Source of the DNA: Fimbriimonas ginsengisoli Gsoil 348
GTDB taxonomy: Bacteria > Armatimonadota > Fimbriimonadia > Fimbriimonadales > Fimbriimonadaceae
Reading direction: 5' to 3'
Length of the DNA: 64,000 bases
Assembly: GCA_945881865.1 (NCBI GenBank)
Contig: CAMCVK010000009.1
Coordinates: forward strand, 1 to 64,000
The position numbers and the translations under genes were made by a program. Of this stretch, positions 15,423 to 23,170 are shown piece by piece. Under the pieces are notes generated by a model that had not been told where the DNA came from, did no database searches, and was given only the letters and a program-made list of their open reading frames with translations. Each line of letters opens with the position of its first letter. Positions within the stretch are counted from its first letter, which is position 1.

Positions 15423-17138
15423 CTACGCCGACGGAACGACGTCGCGATTCGGGTGCATGATCGCGCTTTGGTCCGGACGTTCGAGCGGCAGATAGGCTGC
15501 CTCCGGATCGCAAGAGCACCGAACCCAGCCATCGTTGGCCATAGTTTCTAACGCGCTGAAAGCGGAAGACAGCCACTGGTTCGCCTCGGCGGGGCCGATC
15601 CCGGCTTGCCAGCATTTCTCATCAACCGCCGTGTAGAAGTGCTCCAGCGTCGGATTCTTCTTGAGAATCTCAACCACCAAGCCGTAGATGCCTTCGAGCG
15701 GCAAGCGGCGAGAATCGCGCTCGTAGGCGCGGTACCGATCGATGCGGCCGCCCGTCATTCGCGCCACCCAAATCTTTTCGCTACCGTCAAGATCAAGCGC
15801 AAAGACGTTCATGCCGCCAATCGCCCACTTGCCGTCGGTGTGACCCCACCAGGTCGTCAGCTCTCGGACCGCGATTAAGTTGTAGCCGGCCAGACCGTTT
15901 AGGCCGGAGTCTTCGTCCAAAAAGCCGCCCGTACCCAGCCATCGCCATGCCTCTTTCGGATCCAACTCCAGCCCCGCGTCGCGTGCAATCTCGCTGGTGA
16001 ACGCTTGCAGCTCGCTGAACTGGCCGTTCGCGGTGTACCAGTAGTCAGCGAAACGAATATGTTGGTTGATCTTTCGCCGTTGCGCGTCGTCGTAACGATG
16101 GCGGAGCCAATCCTCCGGGTAGTCCCGTCGTTCCAGGGCCAGAATCGTGTAGGCAACGTCGCGCGCCCCCACGTGGGCGAGCGTCATTCCCGCAGCCAGG
16201 ATCGGATCGGCAAAACCGGCACTTTCGCCGGCGAGGAACCAGTTTTCGCCAACCATCCGGTCACTGATGAACGACCAATCCTTCGTCGTCGCGAGTTGAC
16301 CCTCGGAGGTTGCGTTCTTCAGCAAGCGAGCAATGTTTGGCTCCTCGGCGATCGCGTTGGCATACAGTTCCGCGGGCTTGATGCCTCGGCGTTTGTACTC
16401 GGCAGCGGGGAGAATGAGGCCCACGCTGGTGCGCGTTGGGCCAAGCGGGATGAACCAGATCCATCCGTAACCCAGCGACATGACTTGTACTCGCGTCCCG
16501 CCGACGCCAATCTTTACCGCCCATTCGGCGTTCTGCCAGTAATCCCAAATGGCAATGTTCTGCAACGAGGTCGGGGCCTTGACCTCGACGCCCATCGCGC
16601 GACGAATCAGCCCGGCGTGGCCGCTGCAATCCACAAAGTGCTTTGCCGTCACGGTTTCGCCGTCACCCAAGGTCAGAGATTCAACACGATCGCCGTCTCG
16701 TTGGATGTGCGTAACCCGCATGCCTTCAAAAACTTTCGTACCAAGTTCTTTGGCATGGTCCAAAAGGATCTTGTCGTAAATGGCGCGGTCGACTTGGAAT
16801 GCGGTCTCCCGGCGCTGCCCCTCATATTTGCCGGGGCGGGGCGCGTCATGAAAATTGCCGTTCGGCAGAAATTCGAAGTCCCAAAGCTCCGGCGTTGTGC
16901 CCCATCGGTAGGTCGCTCCGATCTTGATGGGGAAGTTTGCGCGCTCAACCTTGTCCCAAACCCCCATTTCGTCGAGGATCACGGAGATGTACGGCAACTG
17001 GCTTTCACCCACGTGGTCCCGCGGGAAGTTCTCCCGCTCGAACACCGCAACCGAGAGCCGAGGGTTGTACTTTCGCAGAAGGGAAGCACACGTAGAACCC
17101 GCCGGGCCACCGCCAATGATCACTACGTCGTAATGCAC
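15423..17138 (-). CDS. FAD-dependent halogenase / oxidoreductase
   Basis: 571 residues from GTG 17138. N-terminal Rossmann motif IIGGGPAGST (7-16), then RDHVGESQLPYI as in FADH2-dependent halogenases, and GYGWIWFIPL, which contains the WxWxIP signature that blocks mono-oxygenation in halogenases. GESAGFADPILAAGM is the second FAD motif. These features point to the variant-B/phenolic halogenase branch, but no natural-product genes are next door, so the substrate is unknown; a non-halogenating monooxygenase remains possible. TATCAT five bases before the start suggests a leaderless mRNA. Confidence 0.75.
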   Translation of the reverse strand: MHYDVVIIGGGPAGSTCASLLRKYNPRLSVAVFERENFPRDHVGESQLPYISVILDEMGVWDKVERANFPIKIGATYRWGTTPELWDFEFLPNGNFHDAPRPGKYEGQRRETAFQVDRAIYDKILLDHAKELGTKVFEGMRVTHIQRDGDRVESLTLGDGETVTAKHFVDCSGHAGLIRRAMGVEVKAPTSLQNIAIWDYWQNAEWAVKIGVGGTRVQVMSLGYGWIWFIPLGPTRTSVGLILPAAEYKRRGIKPAELYANAIAEEPNIARLLKNATSEGQLATTKDWSFISDRMVGENWFLAGESAGFADPILAAGMTLAHVGARDVAYTILALERRDYPEDWLRHRYDDAQRRKINQHIRFADYWYTANGQFSELQAFTSEIARDAGLELDPKEAWRWLGTGGFLDEDSGLNGLAGYNLIAVRELTTWWGHTDGKWAIGGMNVFALDLDGSEKIWVARMTGGRIDRYRAYERDSRRLPLEGIYGLVVEILKKNPTLEHFYTAVDEKCWQAGIGPAEANQWLSSAFSALETMANDGWVRCSCDPEAAYLPLERPDQSAIMHPNRDVVPSA

Positions 17139-17248
17139 GCCTTATGATACGAGACATCGCGGTTCTTGTTTGCACACCGCCGCGTCCGAATTTTCCCGTT
17201 TACATGCTAGCTTTTTCGCGAATTCGGTAGCCGCCGCTGCATATTTGC

Positions 17249-17254
17249 TATCAT
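17249..17254 (+). promoter_or_regulatory. Possible -10 of the pseudopilin gene
   Basis: TATCAT, 82 bases before ATG 17337; no clear -35. It would give a leader of about 75 bases. Confidence 0.3.
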
Positions 17255-17336
17255 CTCGGGACGAGGTCAAAGATGACCCCCGGTTCTGGGTTGCGCGTTG
17301 CATCCGCACTCGCTCCCAAAACTGTCTCGGAGAATA

Positions 17337-18134
17337 ATGAAGAAAGCCTTCACCCTAATTGAATTGCTCGTCGTCATCGCCATCATCGCGATTCTTGCCG
17401 CCATCCTGTTCCCGGTTTTTGCCCAAGCCAAGGCCGCCGCGAAGAAGACCGCCGCTCTTAGCAACCTGAAGCAGAACGGCACCGCCGTGTTGATGTACAC
17501 CGCCGATTACGACGGTAGCTTTGCACAGAGCGCCTACGCCACCAACATGCCGAACGGCATCGTTCAGCCCGGCGCACGCGTGTTCTCCATGTTCGACGCG
17601 ATGTTGCCGTACACCAAGAACCGCGACATTTACATGGACTCGGCTGCTCCGGAAGCCATCAAGTGGCAGGAACTGCTTGCGCGAATTGGCATGACGCCAG
17701 ACGGCGCCATCAGGCTTGCGAGCTTTGCTCCGAACTTTGCCCTTTTTGAAGATCCGGCGGTTGCCCCGAACTTGTTCGACGCCGACCCGGTCATCAACGA
17801 AGGTCAGCTGGACGTTCCGGCCGACACGTCGATGTTCTTTACCGCGCGATACATCTTCGCCGGCGTTGTAAACATGGATGCGCCTTCGACCAGCCCGTAC
17901 TACCAGCCAACCGGACCGTTCTCGGCCGTCAACTTCCCGGGCACCGCACGGCACAACGAGACGTTGATCATCAACTTCGCCGATGGCCACGCTAAGTCCT
18001 ACTCGAAGAAGGGAAGCATTCCCGGCGAAGCGAAGCGCGGCTACGGTGCCGGCGAAACCGATATCACGAAGGTCTATAACCTTCCTTACGACGTTGCCGG
18101 AATCCCGAGCCTCGTCGGCGACCCTCGCCCGTAA
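17337..18134 (+). CDS. Prepilin-type pseudopilin
   Basis: 265 residues; ATG 17337 chosen because it leaves a three-residue leader (MKKA) before FTLIELL and has GGAG five bases upstream. Same N-terminal helix and FPVFAQAK as the other three pseudopilins in this window, then a globular domain rich in Phe/Pro/Asn and the end motif [15 protein letters not shown]. Followed by a strong terminator hairpin. Confidence 0.88.
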   Translation: MKKAFTLIELLVVIAIIAILAAILFPVFAQAKAAAKKTAALSNLKQNGTAVLMYTADYDGSFAQSAYATNMPNGIVQPGARVFSMFDAMLPYTKNRDIYMDSAAPEAIKWQELLARIGMTPDGAIRLASFAPNFALFEDPAVAPNLFDADPVINEGQLDVPADTSMFFTARYIFAGVVNMDAPSTSPYYQPTGPFSAVNFPGTARHNETLIINFADGHAKSYSKKGSIPGEAKRGYGAGETDITKVYNLPYDVAGIPSLVGDPRP

Positions 18135-18145
18135 GGCGATGGTTT

Positions 18146-18169
18146 CGGGGAGGGCTCGGTCCCTCCCCG
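18146..18169. terminator. Terminator hairpin between convergent genes
   Basis: CGGGGAGGG (18146-18154) pairs with CCCTCCCCG (18161-18169), loop CTCGGT, followed by GTTATT. Ends the pseudopilin transcript; the minus-strand lipoprotein stop is two bases away. Confidence 0.8.
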
Positions 18170-18170
18170 G

Positions 18171-18500
18171 TTATTGCACCGGGCCTGGCCCGGTTGGGTT
18201 CTGAACCCGGATCAAGAGAATAACGGATCGCGGAATCCAGATCGAGTCGTTGCCTTTCTTGATCCACACCCACTCGGCGTTCGAACTAACGAGGGTGCCC
18301 GAGATATTGACCGTGGCTCCGTTGATGCCGCCGACCGTTGGCGACGTCGGCAGATCGGCCGACTGCCCAAGGGCATCTCGCCGGAATTGAATGTCGCACT
18401 CTTGCCCGATTGGCAACTCTGCCCTGCCGCCAACGACATTGTCCGAGCCGCAGCCGAGAAGCAGCACCGCTGTCAATGTGGAAAAAATGTTCTTTGCCAT
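18171..18500 (-). CDS. Small lipoprotein, unknown function
   Basis: 109 residues from ATG 18500. Signal peptide with lipobox VLLLGC (Cys about 17), followed by SDNVVGG. The mature part has a likely small beta-barrel or OB-like character (GATVNISGTLVSSNAEWVWIKKGNDSIWIP), as in signal-transducing or membrane-anchored accessory proteins. It lies 32 bases downstream of the alcohol dehydrogenase. No family is recognised. Confidence 0.75.
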   Translation of the reverse strand: MAKNIFSTLTAVLLLGCGSDNVVGGRAELPIGQECDIQFRRDALGQSADLPTSPTVGGINGATVNISGTLVSSNAEWVWIKKGNDSIWIPRSVILLIRVQNPTGPGPVQ

Positions 18501-18532
18501 GCCGTTTAACCGAATTGTAACCCACCGGCGAT

Positions 18533-19660
18533 TTAGGCCCATGGGTCGGTAACCAGCTTGAACGCCCCTTTTTCGCCCGGGTTGTGATGAATCTTTTCAA
18601 ACCAATGCGGCACCTGATCGAGTGAAATGGTTGTTAGCCATTCCTTAACCGACACCCGCCCGGCTTCTAGAAACGCTAGTGCCCGCGGATAGTCGCCAAC
18701 TTCGAAGTTGCAGCTCGTCGCGATTCGCCGCTCCGATCCCAGTTTTAGGAAGTTGATTGGGATCTCTTCGTCATGCACGGCCAGGTTCACCAGTGTTGCG
18801 GCTTTGCCAAGCACCTGAACTCCGAGGTTGAGAGAGTCTCGGGTGCCGACGGTGTCAAAAACCGTCCCGAATCCGTTCGGGGCTAATTTCTTTAGCGCGT
18901 CGCGGGCGTCAGCATTCGACATGCCAGCGTTGTTCGTTGCGAAGCCAACGTTTTGTTGCCGGGCGATGTCGAGTGCCGATGCCGAGCGATCCAGTAACAC
19001 CACTTGAGACGCACCCAGGGCTCGGGAAAATTGCGCAACGCCGTTGCCCGCCGGACCGGCACCGATGCACAGAACCGGACGGCCGGGTTGAATCCCGCCC
19101 GTTTCGGCAACATGCAGGCAAACGGCGAGAATGTCCAGCATCGCGGCTTCGGCGAACGGGAGTTCATCCGAGATCTCAAAGCAAGACGCACCCCACGCGG
19201 GAGCATAGCGGCCGTAGGCGCCGGGGAAGAAAAGGCGGTCTCCCCACCCCTGACCGTGACCCAGGTGTACGGTGTTCGGGCACAGCCGCGACCGTCCGGT
19301 ACGGCAGTCTTCGCACGCGCCGCACGTTTTGCTGCATACCGGGGCGACGCGCTTGCCCAAAAGGTGACGGTTTGCTTCTGAGACGACGGCTACGACGGTG
19401 CCCGCGTATTCGTGCCCGAGAACCATGTTCGGCGGGTTCGGGACGAACTGGCCCAGCGTGTGTTGCGCCCAAGGGTTTTCGCCGGCGTAGTACCGAAAGT
19501 CCGACCCGCACACTCCGCAGGCCGCAACCTTGATGAGGACGAGGTCCGGGTCGCCGTAGTCGTCAATTGGCCACTGCGGGATCTCTGTGATGCGCAGGTG
19601 CTGCGGGGCGAAGAGGACACCGGCGTCCAAGTGAGTCGGGATGGGTTCAACAGTGAACAC
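18533..19660 (-). CDS. Zinc-dependent alcohol dehydrogenase (MDR family)
   Basis: 375 residues, GTG start. Catalytic zinc ligands in ACGVCGSD (C48) and LGHEYAG (H83, E84); structural zinc site C113-C116-C119-C127 (CGACEDCRTGRSRLC). Nucleotide-binding GAGPAGNGVAQ in the Rossmann half. Resembles the threonine/sorbitol dehydrogenase branch that oxidises polyols or sugar alcohols with NAD. No pathway partner is adjacent. The start codon context is weak, with no Shine-Dalgarno. Confidence 0.88.
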   Translation of the reverse strand: MFTVEPIPTHLDAGVLFAPQHLRITEIPQWPIDDYGDPDLVLIKVAACGVCGSDFRYYAGENPWAQHTLGQFVPNPPNMVLGHEYAGTVVAVVSEANRHLLGKRVAPVCSKTCGACEDCRTGRSRLCPNTVHLGHGQGWGDRLFFPGAYGRYAPAWGASCFEISDELPFAEAAMLDILAVCLHVAETGGIQPGRPVLCIGAGPAGNGVAQFSRALGASQVVLLDRSASALDIARQQNVGFATNNAGMSNADARDALKKLAPNGFGTVFDTVGTRDSLNLGVQVLGKAATLVNLAVHDEEIPINFLKLGSERRIATSCNFEVGDYPRALAFLEAGRVSVKEWLTTISLDQVPHWFEKIHHNPGEKGAFKLVTDPWA

Positions 19661-19684
19661 GATGGGTGAATTTTGGCACGTCCT

Positions 19685-21064
19685 TTAGTCGCCGCCGCCT
19701 CCGCAGCCGCCGCAACCTCCTCCGCCTCCGCCACCACCGCCGTCTCCTCCGCTCGAGCCACAGGACGAGCCAACGACATCTCCTCCGGCCGCGGCAGCCG
19801 CTTCATTGCGTCGCATCGTCGTGTGCATCTCGCCGTACGGGCTTCCGGCCATCGCGGCGAACCCGAACAACGCCATGCCGCCGGCGAGCTCCATCGGATC
19901 CGCCTGGCTCTGCTGACCGATCTGGCGAAGGCTGCCGTTCTGATTCCGAAGGTCTGCCAGTACCTTGTCGCCGTAGCGGCTTCGGGTCGGATTCAGAAGG
20001 AAAAATAGGTTCAAGAGCGTAGCGAATATGCACCCGATGATCAGAAACCCGATAGGCTTTCCGCGATCCATTCCCACAAACATTTTGGCAATCGCCAGCG
20101 GAATTGGGAGGGAAGCGATGACCAAGGGAAGCCACCGCACCGACATCACGTTGTCTTCCGGAACCCAAAGTCTCCGCCGCCGAAGACTTGCTTCGATCTC
20201 TTTCAACAGAGGCGAGACTCGCTTGCGAACGGTGCCGTAAAGAAGTCCTCCCTCGGTTGCGGCCAGATTCAAGATTGCGCGGGGCAGGGTTTCCATTCCG
20301 GCGGCACCGTTACTTGCCGCGCGCATCCGACCTGTCTTCGCGTCCATCGCCAGGCTGCCGTCGGCCACCAATTGGGTTACGGTTGTTGCGAAGGCAAGCC
20401 CACTGCCACCATTCAAATAGGCCATCTCAATGGGGTCAAGTTGCCAGTCTTGGGCGGGCGGTCCGTCCCCCGGCGTCCGAAGCAGGAACCGGATGAGGAT
20501 CGCAAGGCCTGCGCAAACGAGATACAGCGTGAAGAAAAGCTGGAGAAACTCGGGTCCGCGCCAGTCCAGCAGGTTCGATGGCTGGTCGCATCCGGCCAGG
20601 ATCAGTGGGAGAATCGCCAGCCAGGGCAGCCAGCGTTTTTTCTTGGGTGCAGGGCCGGTTGGCCAAATGTCAGCCGGGGGCTTTTCGCTAAAGAACTGCT
20701 CGTAGCTTGCAAGCGTTTCCTGGTACCAGTTTTGAAATTTCATGTCTTCCTCCGTATTGCCGTTCGAGGGCTGGTGGTGAAGGGGACGGCCAAGGGCGAG
20801 CGGGCAGAACTGCTCCCAGTAGTTTCGGGTGTACAGCAGGTGTAAGTGCCACGCTTCGTCGACCGCCTTGGATGGTGAGACGCCGTGGCCAGCGGCCACG
20901 GCGAGAAAGGCGAACTTTCGGTATTCGTCGATGACTCGTCCGGTGTAAACCGGGGTCCAACCCCGTTCCCGGGCGAGTCGTTTGCTATAGGTTTGGGACG
21001 CGTTCTCTGCGTCGAAGTTGAAATCACGAATGCGGTGCCAGAGGGCGGTTTGCTCGTGCGTCAT
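19685..21064 (-). CDS. Membrane protein: glycine-rich-protein domain fused to TIGR04222-like domain
   Basis: 459 residues. Residues about 1-115 match the glycine-rich domain-containing protein (GRDP-like) family, with SKAVDEAWHLHLLYTRNYW and a following GRPLHHQP. Residues about 145-380 carry four hydrophobic segments and the TIGR04222-type middle (DPIEMAYLNGG, then ATEGGLLYGTV). The last 30 residues are Gly/Cys-only (GGGGGGGCGGCGGGG), as in TIGR04222 proteins. Topology suggests an inner membrane protein with the Gly/Cys tail near the surface. A TATAAA box lies 30 bases upstream, followed by an A-rich leader. Confidence 0.75.
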   Translation of the reverse strand: MTHEQTALWHRIRDFNFDAENASQTYSKRLARERGWTPVYTGRVIDEYRKFAFLAVAAGHGVSPSKAVDEAWHLHLLYTRNYWEQFCPLALGRPLHHQPSNGNTEEDMKFQNWYQETLASYEQFFSEKPPADIWPTGPAPKKKRWLPWLAILPLILAGCDQPSNLLDWRGPEFLQLFFTLYLVCAGLAILIRFLLRTPGDGPPAQDWQLDPIEMAYLNGGSGLAFATTVTQLVADGSLAMDAKTGRMRAASNGAAGMETLPRAILNLAATEGGLLYGTVRKRVSPLLKEIEASLRRRRLWVPEDNVMSVRWLPLVIASLPIPLAIAKMFVGMDRGKPIGFLIIGCIFATLLNLFFLLNPTRSRYGDKVLADLRNQNGSLRQIGQQSQADPMELAGGMALFGFAAMAGSPYGEMHTTMRRNEAAAAAGGDVVGSSCGSSGGDGGGGGGGGGCGGCGGGGD

Positions 21065-21124
21065 CTGTTTTTTCTTTTTTGTACAGCCGCATTTTATATC
21101 GTGTTTTCGCGTTCGTTGGGACTT

Positions 21125-21154
21125 CTGGCACAGCGGCTCAAAACCGCCTATAAT
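21125..21154 (+). promoter_or_regulatory. Promoter for leaderless DUF1801 gene
   Basis: CTGGCA (21125-21130) as -35, 18-base spacer, consensus TATAAT (21149-21154), then six bases to the ATG. There is no room for a ribosome-binding site. Confidence 0.7.
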
Positions 21155-21160
21155 TCGCCC

Positions 21161-21625
21161 ATGGTGAGTAAAGCGGCGACGGTGGAAGAGTATTTGGCGG
21201 AGCTTCCGGAGGATCGACGGTTAGCGATTTCGGCCCTGCGGGAGCTGGTTCTTCAGAATCTGCAACCGGGTTTTGAGGAAGGGATGGAGTACGGGATGAT
21301 CGGCTACTACGTTCCGCATTCGATCTATCCCGCGGGGTACCACTGCGACCGAACGAAGCCGCTGTCGTTTGTCAGCCTCGCCTCGCAAAAGAACCACATG
21401 AGCCTTTATCTCACCTTCGGTCTTGCGGACACAAACCGGAGGGCAGAATTTGAGGCCGCTTGGGCCGCCGCCGGCAAGAAGCTAGACGCCGGAGTTAGCT
21501 GCATCCGCTTCAAAAAGCTAGACCAACTGGCGCTTGACGTCGTCGCGGAACATATCCGGTCGTTCACATGCGAGGGCTACATTGAAGGGTACGAGCATGC
21601 CCTCGCGATGTCGAAAAAGAAGTGA
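21161..21625 (+). CDS. DUF1801 family protein
   Basis: 154 residues. Starts VSKAATVEEYLAELPEDRR, with EGMEYGMIGYYVP in the middle and FKKLDQLALDVVAEHI near the end, typical of DUF1801 (YdhG-like, frataxin-like fold suggested for some members). Start at ATG 21161 because the promoter -10 is only six bases before it. Function in the cell is not established; some relatives are linked to iron handling. Confidence 0.85.
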   Translation: MVSKAATVEEYLAELPEDRRLAISALRELVLQNLQPGFEEGMEYGMIGYYVPHSIYPAGYHCDRTKPLSFVSLASQKNHMSLYLTFGLADTNRRAEFEAAWAAAGKKLDAGVSCIRFKKLDQLALDVVAEHIRSFTCEGYIEGYEHALAMSKKK

Positions 21626-21627
21626 TC

Positions 21628-22308
21628 TTAGAGCGCTGAGGCTAGGGAAGCGTACGTCGTCCGAGCCTTGGCCAACAGCTGAACTTCGGACATATGGCTT
21701 TGATCGATGGAGATTTTCGCCACAATCCGGTCGCAAATCTTCGGCTCGTGCTTTCGGAGCCAGTTCACAAGGAGCTCCATTGCGCTGCTTGCGCCAACGC
21801 CAGATCCGAAGATGACGATCTGCTCGACGTCCTTAAGGCTCGTTCCAATGGCACGAAAGTAGCTTTCGTAGGTCGGTTGTTGATTGTGCCCGGAGTCTTC
21901 GTGCTTCCGGTGATGCACGTGGGTTTTGTCACCGTTCGGGTCGTACGGGCGGATCGTCTCGGGGGCCGAATCATTCAACTCAAGGTGATAGATTCGCGCC
22001 TCGCGGTGGTCAATCACGATGAGGACGTGCGGTGCCTCGATCGATGAGACGTCGCTGTGAGCGGTGCGAAGGAAGTGCCGAATGCTGGTCACGGTCTCCA
22101 CGCTCGCATTCTCCGAAAGGTCCGGGGACTGAAAGACAATGGTGTGAGTCCCAATTGTGACTTTCAGATTTCCGTTGTGCTCTTCCTCGATTTCACCGAG
22201 GTGGGCAAACATCGCCTTCAGATCTCGCCACTCCAGGTTGTGCGTAATCGGATGCTGGAAGATTTGGTCGAACGTGCCCTGAGTTTTTGAATTCAAAATA
22301 GGTCTCAA
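21628..22308 (-). CDS. Conserved hypothetical protein with release-factor-like C-terminal domain
   Basis: 226 residues from a TTG (22308); a later start cannot be excluded. Residues about 15-65 (HPITHNLEWRDLKAMF, NLKVTIGTHTIVF) look like a small RNA-binding HicA-like fold. From about residue 95, PHVLIVIDHREARIYHLEL and DVEQIVIFGSGVGASSAME resemble bacterial eRF1-domain (baeRF) proteins. The resulting order would be an RNA-binding plus release-factor-like protein, perhaps ribosome-associated. This is read by eye and is uncertain. Confidence 0.55.
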   Translation of the reverse strand: MRPILNSKTQGTFDQIFQHPITHNLEWRDLKAMFAHLGEIEEEHNGNLKVTIGTHTIVFQSPDLSENASVETVTSIRHFLRTAHSDVSSIEAPHVLIVIDHREARIYHLELNDSAPETIRPYDPNGDKTHVHHRKHEDSGHNQQPTYESYFRAIGTSLKDVEQIVIFGSGVGASSAMELLVNWLRKHEPKICDRIVAKISIDQSHMSEVQLLAKARTTYASLASAL

Positions 22309-22321
22309 TGCTCTTACGCCG

Positions 22322-22615
22322 CTAAGGTGTCGGCTGTCGCCTAGTCCCGAACTTCCCCGTGATCGCTTCGGTTGCCGCGTCGATCCATTCAGCCTCGCGG
22401 TTCTTGGCGACTTTGATCCAAAAGCGCTCCTTTCGAGGCCACCACGTCAGTTCCAGCGTGCCCGGAAGGCCGAGGTGTTTCACATGCCAGTGCTGGCTTC
22501 CCGGGTAGCTCTTCAACTCAACGGCAGGTGAGAGGATCAAGCCCAGACCACGCAGAGTGGATTGCAGTTCGGCTTCTGGATTCTGGGCTGAGAAGGCAAG
22601 TTCGACGGACCGCAT
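22322..22615 (-). CDS. Hypothetical protein
   Basis: 97 residues, start two bases after the upstream lipoprotein stop, so co-transcribed. The sequence PGTLELTWWPRKERFWIKVAKNRE and ATEAITGKFG suggests a small alpha/beta protein; no family is recognised. Confidence 0.65.
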   Translation of the reverse strand: MRSVELAFSAQNPEAELQSTLRGLGLILSPAVELKSYPGSQHWHVKHLGLPGTLELTWWPRKERFWIKVAKNREAEWIDAATEAITGKFGTRRQPTP

Positions 22616-22617
22616 CG

Positions 22618-23073
22618 CTACGGGGCGGCTTGCGTAAACGTTCCGATCCGGCTGACGAACGGAACCGGCGCGGCGGAGGAATCGCGCGCCGTGATGCTCA
22701 ATGTGTACGTTCGAACAGAAGTGGAAGTGTTCGCAGGAACGCCCAACGCGGCCGAGAACTCGCCGTTAAACGCGTTGTAGTCCATCGTCGCCGGCGAGCC
22801 AGAGAGGGCCACCGAATCGTCGCGAACCACCGACATCCGCGCGCTAGTGAAGTCCACGTCTAAACCGGGATTCAGCCGAATGCGGCCGGTGACGACACCG
22901 GCCGGGGTACCGGTCGCCGGAATCACGGCTACCGCCGTGCCGCTGCCGTTCGTGAGAGATATCGAAGAAGAGATGATGTTGGCATCTGGGTCAAGAGCCT
23001 GCCCGTCGGAGCCGCCGCAACCGTAGGCCAGTAGTCCGGCAGACAAGTAAAGGAAAAAGCGGGCACTCTTCAT
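22618..23073 (-). CDS. Lipoprotein with Ig-like fold, unknown function
   Basis: 151 residues from ATG 23073. Signal peptide ends in a lipobox (LLAYGC) followed by a GGSDGQ linker. The mature part (ISLTNGSGTAVAV, YTLSITARDSSAAPVP) has strand patterns of one Ig or cadherin-like domain. Pairs with the small downstream gene. Probably outer-surface anchored; role unknown. Confidence 0.7.
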   Translation of the reverse strand: MKSARFFLYLSAGLLAYGCGGSDGQALDPDANIISSSISLTNGSGTAVAVIPATGTPAGVVTGRIRLNPGLDVDFTSARMSVVRDDSVALSGSPATMDYNAFNGEFSAALGVPANTSTSVRTYTLSITARDSSAAPVPFVSRIGTFTQAAP

Positions 23074-23158
23074 GAGATGGCGCAAACCTTACCGCATGGA
23101 CGTCTGAGGCGCTGATTTACCTGTAAATATCCCCCTTCCCTTGAGGGCGGCAGAGTGA

Positions 23159-23170
23159 TAGAATCCGGGC
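23159..23170 (+). promoter_or_regulatory. -10 box of leaderless GH9 gene
   Basis: TAGAAT at 23159-23164, six bases before ATG 23171. Confidence 0.45.

Noticed and set aside
16005-17147. 380-codon plus-strand frame opposite the halogenase
   Set aside because: Antisense reading of the GC-rich halogenase codons; no start context, no family resemblance.
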